Made by a program: the position numbers and the translations under genes
Notes under the pieces: generated by a model
The model's database searches: none
What the model was told of the DNA's origin: nothing
Seen by the model: only the letters and a program-made list of their open reading frames with translations
Assembly: GCA_020796225.1 (NCBI GenBank)
Contig: CM036753.1
Span: forward strand, 65,070,865-65,134,864
Direction: 5' to 3'
DNA length: 64,000 nucleotides
Source: Arion vulgaris
Taxonomy: Eukaryota; Mollusca; Gastropoda; Stylommatophora; Arionidae
Shown here: positions 23,217-35,500 of the stretch, piece after piece
Position numbering within the stretch: the first letter of the stretch is position 1
Layout of the letters: each line of letters opens with the position of its first letter

Positions 23217-23659
23217 GTTCAATAACTAATGACAATGTTGAAAAAAGGCACACAAAAGGCACAATAATGCTAATAATATTAAGGATAGGAGAATCAGGCA
23301 GGGAATGTGACGGCGTGACCCAAATTGAAAGAAAAATCAGACAGCTGACCACAGTTGCGACTCTACCAAAATGGGAAGAATGGATCCCGATATATAGAAT
23401 CATGCCCAACTTTCACAATGTTATCATTACTCTTGGAATGGAATGTATTGGGGCAATAAGAAAGCTGAACTCTTAATTAAGCAACGGATAGAAGATAACA
23501 TAAGGGATGATGATGTAGTTGCACATACATACCGACTGTACAATGTGGTAAGAAACAGGCTAGGGATTTCTAGACCGCACGCATTCTAAAGCAAAATGGA
23601 GCATACAGGACAATAACTTTACGTATGAGGGTGAAGGTCTAAACATTTACCGCAGAACT
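23217..23659. other. DAP3 5' region, no confident feature
   Basis: One plus frame is open for about 120 codons (GTIMLIILRIGESGRECDG and on), probably retroelement coding debris. No family is recognised. Confidence 0.35.
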
Positions 23660-24125
23660 TCAGTGACTCTCTGGAAAGCCGTTTACTGTGTCCGACTAGG
23701 TCGATGCTTTGAAATGTCCAAAACAGCAGACTGATGTATGAGTGGATGTATATCGAGGGAGGTTTTCAACATCCTGTGGCTTTCTTGGATCTACTATTTT
23801 ATCGGGAGTTCACGGCATGCAAGGAGAAAGCAAACATGCTTGCATAAGCATTATATACCGTAACAGTTGAAGATTGTCAGGGATGACTTTCTTCGGTTTT
23901 TCGGTCACTGTCTGTTATATGTAGACGCCCCAATTAATATTCAATATACCCAGCAAGTAAAGGAGGTTGAAATTGCACGTTATATACGCAGAACTGGATG
24001 CATGAGGGGCAGAGTGTGAAGTGTGTTGAACCAACGAGAACGACCAACATGCATATTTGTCATTTGCTGAGAGAGACTGAAGACATATCTCTGCCCGGTG
24101 AGCTATGACGTTGGTTCAGTGACCA
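23660..24125 (+). mobile_element. LINE-B RNase H end and tail
   Basis: Pieces resembling WIYCPGH (RNase H) occur near 23790. The segment gaggggcagagtgtgaagtgt and a degenerate ERLKTYLCPVSYD tail match 31755-32110 and 51055-51515. The frame is heavily broken. Confidence 0.55.
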
Positions 24126-25520
24126 ATAGCCTCGGTGGACAAAGTTGACGCGGTAGGATTTTCTAGTCTCACTGAGGACGACATTATTAAAATGAATATA
24201 AAGTTCTTCACGTAATGTCGGCATGAAAATGTGTTTGACTTTCTTGGTTTTTTTTCTAGTATTTGTCTTGCTATTAAATCACAATTTGGAGCTCTACTCT
24301 ATAGTACTGAAACACTTTACCAAGAGTAGCAGCCCCTATTTTAAACCAATATGGAAGCTACCATGTTCAGGAGAGTTTGTAGTCCGGCCTTTTATTCAAG
24401 GTCGCATTCCGTTCTCAGATGTTTTTTGAATGAGAAATTTACATTAAACAAAGCATGTAAGTTCATTTATAGCGATATTCAAATTCGTTTAGCACGGAGC
24501 GATGTTTTCTAGATAGAGCTGTCTATAGAACACAAATAATATATTAATATTATTTATAATTATAGACAGAGAGTGGTCAGTGAGTGAGTTCAACTTTCAA
24601 GTTGTTACATTTATTAAATAGTTAACTAAGTTAATCATTAATGTAATGTTAATTATAAATAGTAAATTGTTAAAGTTAATAATATTATTTAAATTGTTAT
24701 TCCAACCATTCTCGTCAATTGTTAATAATTGACTGAACAAAATAAACGGTAAAATAAAATTTAATAGGTACGATACCAGCGGATACCCGATAGCGGTAAG
24801 ATGATATTCACGATACTTTATTTATTATACTAAAGTTTTGACTACTTCGCCGTAACAGCGGCCGTCCCTCTCAGTCAGTCCTAGCCTAACAATTAGATGA
24901 AAAGAAAATTGAAGCACGTAATTGTTGTTGTTAAAGTCTGCAGTTTGGACACATCTGCCTCCATATTCTTATATTCTGCTTTTATCAAAGTTTTTGATTA
25001 ATTGGATGAGATACCATATTAAAATGTATAGTAACTTACTAACACACCTTCCCTTTCCAAGAAGTCCGCAATTTCATTTCCAATTATGCCAGAGTTTGTC
25101 CTTTGATGAAGATTGAGATTTTCTGGGGCTTGATAGAGAAGCTGAAGATAGTGTAGGTAGTCCATAAATTTGAACCATTAATCAGTCCTGAGTCCATGTA
25201 CTGTAACCTGATTATTTTTTTTATATGTATGCTGTCTTTGTGACTTCATATTGCCAGGTTTCTGGCATACATTGCAGCATTTGCTTTTTGGCAAAGAGTT
25301 TGATAGATATCATTCATGTATCTGAGAAATAAAATGTACCAGTAATGTTAATAAATGTTTGTATGTTGTAATATAATAGTATTATCATTATGCATGGGCG
25401 CTGACAAAAGCTATGATTTTTCTATATAATTTAGTATTTCACCAAACTCACCAGTTTATGTAAAATGTTTTATATTTTGCGGGAAAGTATGCAAATGAAA
25501 TTTTGCTACACTCTCACTCA
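24126..25520. other. AT-rich spacer, no recognised feature
   Basis: It lies upstream of or within the first intron of DAP3. No supported exon was found. Confidence 0.4.
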
Positions 25521-25529
25521 GAAATGTAC

Positions 25530-26240
25530 TTCGTCAGCTTTGAGACAACTCCTTTGGAAGAACAATGTATATATTGTGAACTAACATTGAAGTCAACATG
25601 CAGAAAAGAGTAATCGCAAAATCCAAGTTTCGCCCCATGATGCCCACTTGCAACTCAGCTAGGCACCCAGCACACTCATCGGCTCTAGAGAGGCGTATCC
25701 AGAGAGAGTGTGCGCTGGCTCCAAGTTTCGCCTCACGTGGGTCACATCCCCTCAATGGTTTTTGATTCGTGTCTCTCTGTGATGGGGGCTAGTCTTTTGA
25801 CCTATGTAGATCGTCTTGCAGACATGTAAGCGGAGCTCATCACTCTGCATGCTCATCGGCTCAAGAGAAGTGCATCAAGAGAGAGAATGTCGGGCTCCGA
25901 GCTCTGCCCGCATGGTTCCACATGTATCATCGTACTAGCTTTCCCATCGTACGGGAGAGGCGAGCATTAATAGTCACTCTGGGAGTTCGCTCATCTAGTT
26001 GCAAGCGAATCCCATCAGGCATGGCTATCTTTGCATCTCTACTTGCCCCAGAGTAGCTCTCCCACGGCACCTGCCCTCTTAGCCAGACCGGAACTACCGT
26101 CTGTTACCAGGGTCACCACTTGGAGGTGAGAGCAGGGGATTAGAGCCACCTCCATAATCCTGGTGCGCCGCTTCCTTGCGCCTTTGACCCCATATTAGGC
26201 AATCTGGCTATGCCTGAATTCATAGTGAGCAAACGAAAGA
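25530..26240. repeat. GC-richer block with internal imperfect duplication
   Basis: Base composition is clearly above its surroundings. Segments near 25675-25735 and 25848-25912 are imperfect copies (shared parts: ctcatcggctc, agagaga, ggctcc). Its end (tatgcctgaattcatagtga) resembles the reversed S5 head. Probably a composite retroposon. Confidence 0.5.
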
Positions 26241-26429
26241 AAAAATAAAACTACAAAAGAAATGAGTTAACAACATCAAAGGGGGGATATGCTGTGTCGG
26301 AAAGGACTAAGAAGAAAGTTCACAATAGACCTGTCAAAAGTTGGCACACAAATCATCATCATCAGTACCTCAAAGTACAAAAAAATGGAAAACTGCTTAT
26401 GTTCATCATATATATTTTATTGTCTTCAG

Positions 26430-26524
26430 GTGTTTTTCATCCATCATTACGAGCCAGTTCATCAGCAACACAATCACAGCCCGCAGATGTGCGACAAGTC
26501 TTTAGAACAAGTGTAGATGATCCT
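26430..26524 (+). CDS. DAP3: DAP3 exon: mitochondrial leader / N-terminal region
   Basis: The acceptor is ttgtcttcag and the donor CCT|gtaatt. Frame: two bases complete a codon, then VFHPSLRASSSATQSQ and VRQVFRTSVDDP. The Ser/Arg-rich, acid-poor start looks like a mitochondrial targeting segment. FRTSVDDP followed by the next exon's RQHTLDHEG aligns with human ISRTNENDPAKHGDQHEG. Confidence 0.75.
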
Positions 26525-29500
26525 GTAATTATATTTATTTTACATTAATTATCCCTTTCACTGTATATTTCAATACATCTTGGAAATTAAGGTCTATGCT
26601 TCTTTGTATCAAAATAGACATTTTGTCTTTAGTGCGTTGTAAACCTTTATTTTTTCACAATAAGTTTATATTCTTTGATATTGTATTAATATACTTCTTT
26701 ACTTGGGGATCTAAATTAAAAGTACATCTGAAGTTGGAATAATGTTCACCTGAATAGAGAGTGTTGCTGGTGATAAGGAAAGAAAGCCTTCATGCAAAAA
26801 TAAGTCAGAGACGCCATATTAAGCGTCATGACTACATTCAAATTCATAGCGGGCAAACAGAAATAAAGTTATTAATATACATTTGTTATGGATTAAAATT
26901 GAGTCACCAAGTGTATAATATTGTGCATTACTGTATTACATAGAATAATGAACAATTTACAAGCAGCTGGAAGATATGATTAATGTCCTTTCTTTTTAAT
27001 GATCCAAAGGCACTTGAGCTTGTTTTTCAATCCAATGCAATCGAAGAACTGGGAAAGAATGAAGAATGTCTCGATTTTTTACCCATCCCGAACAGTAGCC
27101 ATAGTTGGACTGCTCTAGCACTAGAGGACGAGGGGGTTGAAAAAGACCAATATGGAAGGAGGTCATATCCTGTCAAAGAGAAGAAGAGGAAGACCACGGG
27201 TAGATGGATTTGGGATGTGATTGATCATTTGAGTATGATGGCTACAGAGGTGGGAGACATCTGACCTATGAAATTGAGAAGTTTCATATGGCTGTTAGAG
27301 TAGAAAAGTTCTGCTTCGACAAGCTACTGAAAGATGATGACTACATATTTATTTTCGCTGACCTCATAACTTCCCTAAAGAGATTAAGAAGAAGATCACA
27401 GGGACGATGGATTTGAAATGTGTACTGATGATTTGAGCATGATGGCTGCAGAGGTGGGAGATCTGGCCTACAAAAGTGAGGCTGTTAGGATAGCAAAGTT
27501 CTGCTCCGTACAAGATATTGAAAGATGAGGACTATATATTTATTTTCGCTGACCTCATAACTTCTCTCGCCCGAGTGGTTACCGGGGCCCAAATTTGGGT
27601 TGTAAAGAATAGCACCACTGTTACCTGCCACGCATGTCGTAAGAGGCGACTAAGGAGGTTTGGCTGAAATCGATGCACATGTCCTAAACGTCTATGCGTT
27701 TAGGGGCCTACCATACCAATGTACAACGTATACATGTTCTTGGCAAAGATCAAACATATCACAAAGAGTGATTAAAATTGGTCGTAAAGAACGAATGCAA
27801 AGAAGAAGAAAAAGATAACTTCTCTAAAATTTAAGTAGCTCACGCTCCAAATGCAGAAAGTATTATAATCCTAGCAACAAATTCTGTAAAATGATCGAAT
27901 AAAACTCTTAGTGCAAACACACTAAGACCATATTTTACGCACTGTTTTTTTATAATACAATTTTTAGTAGATGTGTGTTGCCTAAACAGAATCTATCATA
28001 TGTTTATTATGTTAATCTCTCTATTGTTATTTTATATATCAGAATATGAAAATCGTGGCATATCCTTTAGAGGACTTAACCATCAACAACAATGCCCGCA
28101 TGCCCAGCGTGTTTGTAGCACGTTGGACTACGGGTGACAAGTCCTCTGTATGTGCGGGTTCAACTCCGTGGACTGGCAGAAGAGCTACAGGTTCCCCAGA
28201 TTTACGGTGTTCATGGCATCGAACCGAAGGGTTACGATGTCCATGACACCAAGCCGAAGAGAATTCAGCTCAAGTGCTTCTGGATCAGAAAAAAAATAAA
28301 ATAATAAAACCATCAACAACAGTAAACGAGTTGTCGATTTGCTAGGCACCACTTATACGCTCAGTAGTTTACCATTGCTTTCTGAACGATGGGGTCTATT
28401 TTTATCATTCGTAAAAATCCAAGGGAACTAATTTGCTTCCAAATTTGCCCGCAGCGAAGTTTGAACCAGGTCGCTTGGTTGTGATCGAGCTCACTTCCGC
28501 TTAAGCTACAGACGCTCACATATCAGAATATGCATAGATAAAAGCTCTCTTCTATAAACTCACCTACTGTATTCTACAAAGAGTTATACACAAATATCAT
28601 CACTTGGATCTTGTGCAATTTTTTCAAACAAACAACGTGGCATATGAGGTGGCTTGTCAGAGACTTTGGTACTGCCCAAACGGTTTGTCATGTTGTAGAA
28701 GTTAATGTTTTGTTACTGTCAATGTTATTTTTTCCACTAAATTTGTTGAAATGAATCTATTTGTTGTATTAAACAGAGACAACATACCCTTGACCATGAG
28801 GGACTATATTACAGAATTTCAGAAGTGGAGGCAAATAGTCTATTTAATGAGTGCATCCAACCACATCAGTTGCGACTGGTATGCATCATTTAGCACACTT
28901 TCACATTTTACTATTTTTCATTTGATTATATTTAAAACTAGCAGATATACCCGTTCTTCACACGGGAATTTAGTTTAAATCTAGTTGGAATGTCAACACT
29001 TGTAAAGTTACATTTGTTATCCTTTTCCGCTGATCTTCCAAGTCATCCCTCTTTAGTTCCCTCATCAATCGCTGTTACACTCCACCGACGCTTGTAAAGT
29101 CTAATAACTTATCTTTCTTCCTCTGTTTCCATGTTTCTGGCCTTCATTTTTCTTTCTTATCATTCTCCAACCGCATATCTCTAACTTCATTAGTTTCGAT
29201 AGATCTACGAAATTGTATCATTTCCGAAATTTGTAAATCCTAAACAGTCGAGACTGAGCATATTAAAGAAACATGCCCAGTCCCTTCAAAATCAGCTAAA
29301 ATAACAATTGGCAAATTTAATTTATTCAGATTATAAACTTATCGAATAGTAACCAGATGTGTTTTTTTTAAAAATCCTTGGCCTTACTGTGAATCGAATG
29401 CAGGTCTACCGCATAGTTGATCAGCACTTATCAATTACGCCACATGCACTCTTAGCAAATGTGTTCAAATACATTATAATAATAGTTGTCATCATCGCTT

Positions 29501-32500
29501 TAACATGTGACCGGCAAGTTAAAACTGGATACAACTTTTGGTTTCAACTTTTCATGACTATTTCGTTAAGTTAGAATTTAGATATAGAAACCTACTACAA
29601 AAAACTGGAAAAAGTGAACTAGAACAAAAAGCTGGGGCCTCAAAATTAACCACACAAAAACCACAGCAACTGTTTTTCCTCTCCCACACAAGAAAAAAGT
29701 ATTCATCAATTTAGAAAGCAACAATACCCCAAACAGATACAGCCACCTTCCTTGGAATCACCCTAGACAGCAGACTTACTTGGAAGCCAAACATAGACAC
29801 AATTCAAAGAAAAGCCATACAAAGACTTGCTGTGATGAAGAAACTAGCTAGTACGTCCTGGGGCTAAATTCAAAATATTAAAGCAGGTCTACACAGGAGC
29901 AGTCAGACCATCATGGAATATGGCTCCAGCTCTTGGACAACAGCAGCCAAAACAAACACACAGAAACTAGACAAGGTACAAAACATGGGCCTAAGAAAAC
30001 TTGGGAGCAATGAAAAGCAGTCCTATCATAGAAATGGAAAAAACTGCAGACATAGAGCCTCTAGAACTCAGAAAAATTTAAACACTCACCCAGTTTGAAA
30101 ACTAAAACCGCTAAAAGAACACCCTCTACACACAAAATTCCAAGAGAAAACAAACACAGACTTGTAAGGAAAAGTCCCAACCATCTGGCCAGAGAATTTA
30201 CTATGCAACATACAGACATCCTAGAAACTGACCCAGAAATGTGGAAACCCATAATACCAGAGTCATGGACATGCTACCAAAACATGGCCCAAATACACCT
30301 AGAAGTCTCAGGAATAATCTTAAAAAATAGAACGATACAACATCAGTCTGTAAGGACAGAGCAAAGAGCCATTTCACTCCAAATGCTACGAGAGCAATAT
30401 TCCACCAGCACATGGACACGTGTTCACAGATGGCTCTGCTACAGATGCTACCAGAAAGGGATGCAGCAGAATCTACATCACTCACCCTCAGGAAACACAG
30501 AAACACACTCTCTGGCAGCAGGAGAAACATGCACCAACTTTAGAGCAGAGGCAACGACCCTTCTTGCAGCCATACAGATTCTCAACAACCAGCAAGTGTC
30601 AGCAAAAAATATTGCAGTCTTTAGCGATTCAAGATCCTTCTCCAGGCATGTCCCAGACAAGACAAGCTCATTCAGGACATACGGCAAAATATCAGCTTGT
30701 TGTCCAAAAAATTCGAACTGGTCTTACAGTGGATACCAGCTCACTGTGGCATACCAGAAACAAAAAGGCTGACAAATCTGAAGGGTTGGGGAGCCAATAC
30801 AACACCACCAACACAAAGTTTTACAGAAGCAGAGACTCTCCTGAAACAATCCAGGAAAATGATCTGGAGAAAAAAAATGGAGGATAAAACCAGAGCATGA
30901 CAGTATAAATAAACTAAACAGAAAAGCACAGACCACAGTCTTCAGACTTAGAACGGGACACTGGAGTCTCAGAGCACACCTCCATAGAATGGGTCTCAGG
31001 GACCCGGCAGCCTGCACCTGTGGAGCACCAAAGCAGTCCCCAGAGCACATCCTGCGACTGCCCTAGTCTGAGTAGTGAGAGATTGGAGATCTGGCCAACA
31101 GAAACAACACTATAAGACAAACTATGGGGAACCGGTAAAGACCTCAAGCACACCGCCCTGTTTATGACACATACCGGAGTAGTCGCATAGCAAAAGTTGA
31201 TCCAGAAGAAGAATAAGATATAGAGACGAACCAATAGTCTGGATTTATAATTTTTACATCTTCCCATCTATGAAAGCTACCTCTTGCCAAATTTCAAGTC
31301 TGTAGGGTGTCCAGATATCCTCCGTTAATGTCAACAGACATACATACAATTTCATTCAACTTATTCTTTTAGATATATAGATTTTTAGACCTCTAAATGC
31401 ATTTATATTGCAATGTATACTGAATTAGCCAGTATACAGGCTTTGCGTTATCTTAAAAAATTCTGCGAGCCAGTATATCGGCTCAGAAGGTTGAAAGGGT
31501 TAACAGTTATTGTTGCCATATATGCTTAACCACTCAACATACTTGTAAAGTTTATCAATATTGGTAAACAAGAACTACATTTGTAGATATATTTTCTGGG
31601 GGTTTCCTTGCTAGTGCGCATGGTTGAGTCATTGTAGAGCAAAGAGGAGCGTAGAGGACAACTACTCCTAGTATGAAGACGGAGCTTGAGGCAGTTATTG
31701 TTGTCCTACTGGGGTCGTTGTTGTGTCTTTTTCAGTTGATTCTTCAGAAGGTTAAAAATGACAGACCTCATTATGTGTGGATGCAGTCTATTGAGGTTTC
31801 CAACCTTTAAAGGCTTACGTGGATCTACTGTCCTGGGCATGCAAGTTGCAGGTATTCAAGGCAATGAGAGAGTACACAGTCTTTCATCAATGTCATTGAT
31901 CATCAGAGAGTTGAGGATGGATACAGTGATGTTTTTGGTTCTTGCGACTGTAAGTTGGTTGTAGACTCTAAAATTGATGTTGAAATCTATGCACTGATTT
32001 TAGGAGTTTGAAATTCCATAATGTGCAAGTAGAACTGGATGACTGAGGGACAGAGTGAGGAGTGTTTAACCAGCGAGACATTAGAACCATCAGCATGCAG
32101 AAGGAGTTACTTCATTGCACTGGATTTTCCCCCATATGGCTTGTTCCTTCTCAGCAAAAATGGCACGCCATTTGTCGAGAGTATTGCAAAAACTTTGTAG
32201 CTCCGACAACAATCCTAGGGGACTCTGGAAAAATGCACTTGTGAACAGAAAGAAGTGTATAGCAAAGGTGATAGGAAGAAAGTTTGAGTTTACTCATATC
32301 TAACAATAACATAAGCTGAGAAATTTAATTACTTTTTTGGCAATGCAGATGAAGACATTTAATGAAACCTGCGTCATGGTAAGAAAACCTTCCTGGAACT
32401 TAAGACTACATCAGAAACATCAATTTCAAACATCCTGTGCATAGATTTGTACTGTGTATCCTTTGTTATTTGGATTTCATAACATATACAGGTTATAAAT

Positions 32501-35500
32501 GTTCTTATACACTATTGCAGCTTAGTATTGTCATATTCAAATTTGTATACCACTACTGTGATTTGTACAGTATATTGATTGATTAGAGGGCAGGGTCCCA
32601 GGGCGCTGAGGTAGGGCAGACCAAGAAGAAGATGGCTACAAGATATTAAAGAAACCATGAATATGACCATCATTAAGTGAGTGAACTGGCAGAGTGAGCT
32701 AAAGACAGAGTGAATTTCAGATGCGCTGCAAAGAGAGCAACGTCCTGTAAAGGATACACACCTTGATGATGATTGATTGGACTATTATTATTGCTCTTGT
32801 CAACAATTTATGTACTCAATCTTTTTCTTACACAGGAGTATCTTATTGTTTGTGCACAAACTCACTAGCAACTGTCCCTGATGTAATTTGAGGATGGGGA
32901 GTCTTCTTAATTGTCCAATGTTTTCATATATCGACTTGTATACTTCTAAAATAGTTCGGTCAGCTGTGTGGTGGTCTTAGATTGACTTGAGATGGTCATG
33001 TGTGTTTCATTGTTTGTTTATGTTGGATGCTCTTGCAGGATGTGCATCTCTGTTATTTTTCTGGTGCCACATGTGCATACATCAGTATGACCTATCATGT
33101 ACCGGTTAAACAGATGGTACCTCAATCCATTGTATCCAGTATCTAGCCTGAAGATGACAACTTGTTCTTCTCTAATAGTAACAGCTGATTATCACAAGTG
33201 ATGATGTTAACAGCCTCAGACGTGTGTTTTGCACCATTTGACTGTTCAATCCTGGAACACAATCCCCTACCACAGGTGGGGCATATATGATCAAGGTTGG
33301 ACATGTGGGTGTTGTGTGTTCTGTCTTTTCATGCAGCTCACTTTCTTTTATCAGTGCTTTCACTTCCTTTTCTTCTACAGTTTTTCACCAGTATGTTTTC
33401 AGACTCCCCACTCTTTCTCTTCCCCTGTAGGCTCTAGTCAAATGTTTGTCTGTTATTTGTGTTGTTTTATTCTAAGGGGTATGTCCAATTCATTGCTACT
33501 TTACCAGTTTTCTAAATTTGCCACTTAACTTGAGTTAGATGGTCTGCAAGGGGCTGGAAAATCCGCTGTGATGAACCACACAATGCATGCCTGCTACAGG
33601 GATAATTGGATAATTGTACATGTTCCTTGGGGTGAGTGCTTGACTTGTGCATTTTAAAAATCATTATGCTTTAATTTGTTTATCCTGAAAATGGCGTTTT
33701 GTCACATTGTACAGCAAGGTTAAGTTATCTGTGCCTTTCAACCCAAAACATGTGTTTTCAACACTGCATGTTTGGGACCAGACTTGCCTTCCCTGCTAAT
33801 TCTTAGTCAGTCTGTAATGAATGGAACGAATTCAGGAGTAGTGATGAAATCAGAGACATGTCTGGTCAACCACTAGTGACAACTGTTATAAGAAAGAGAA
33901 GATGGAGATATGTTGGGCACACTTGAGGAGAAATGATCAACGAATATCAAAGCAGGCATTGAAGTGGGATGTAAAGGGTGGTTCAGGAAAGAGAATGGCC
34001 AAGGAGACCCTGAAGCAACTTTGCTGAGAGGCAGGCAATATCTGTCTCAGTTCCATGGAGGAAATTGAGCGAGTTGCCCAGGATAGGGCTGTATGGAGAA
34101 ATTACTTGCAGGCCCTATGTAACGTATAACTGTACGAGAGGAATTATTATTATTTATAGATTCAACATATATTTTAGTATCCTCATCCAACAGGCAGCTG
34201 CGAAGAGACCGAAGAACATTCCCCTGAACCTTCTCAACTCCACGACAATCAATTCTGCTGATGCAAGCCTGTCCAGTCTCTAATTGTCGCAAACACCACA
34301 TGCCCTGGGCAGTAGATTCACGTAAGCCTCAGTAGGCCGGAATCCACAATAAACAACATTAACTCATACCTCAACTTGCCATTTTAGTCCTTCTGAAGCA
34401 TCGACTGAGAGTCAGATAAAATAACGGCTCCAGTCCCTGAAGAACTGAAACTTAAACCAACCAGATGAGAGACAGCTGATATGATAGTGTGTCATTCTCT
34501 GTGTTTTCTCTACACACCAGGGTAGAAAAAGAGAGACTAAGTAAGTAAAATTAACCAGGAGTCAGGAACAAAGGGAATGAATAACCTTAGGAGTCTGCAG
34601 GGAGAGATTGAGTACCCGAAGGTTGAATCTATCTGAAGTGGTATGACATTTGTTCAGCAGTAACCAATGCTTTCATTAAATAATCACCTTACAGCTCACC
34701 ACTTCTGCATTATATAACATTTTATTGCTTTTACCTTTCTAAGTTGTCTGTCTATCTTCCAGCTGGTCGATGGGTTAGAGGTTGCATAAAAAGTCATCAG
34801 AATCCACATACAAGGCTGGTCGCTATGATCTTCCTACAGATGGTGCAGCATGGCTAAATCACTTTCAGATTCAAAATCAGGGAAGATTAAAAGATTTGAA
34901 GGTAGATATTCTAATCTATCTGATGTGCAATGTTTAACATCCTCTTTAATATTTTGGATTCATTTCTATATTTAGTTAATTGTGATATTCTTGCTGTTTA
35001 TCAGAGCTGTTGTAGAAAGAGAATAAGCTGTTGCTACATTATTTGAATATATTTAAGTATATTGCTGTAAAGGGCACTCCCATGTGTTGTCGGGCTCTCA
35101 GGGGAGCAAAGAATAATAAGACTGCGATCTACAAGGCATGTTGTAAGAGGCGACTGAGATAGGGACCTAGGAAAGCTACCTAGTAAATAAAAGTGTAGCA
35201 GAAATTGATGTGCTGGCCTACTTGTAGGCGCATAACTGATACAATCGCTCTTTGGCTCAGAGCACATACAAATCACACAGTTGTTAACAAGTGGTCGATA
35301 TGGAGTGTTTGAAGAAGAAGAAGACTCGGATCACATACAAATCACAAAGAGCTAGTTAACAAGTGGTTGATATGGAGTGTTGAAGAAGAAGATGAAGAAG
35401 CTGTAAAGGGGAGGAACTGCAGAAACTAATATCTTTGATGCTTGCTGTGTTTTTGGACTTCAGTCAGTAAAATGAACACAGATTATGATGTACGGTGCAA

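Noticed and set aside
30410..30760. RNase H as a host gene
   Set aside because: It is frame-broken and flanked by RT-end and Cys-His LINE tail motifs.
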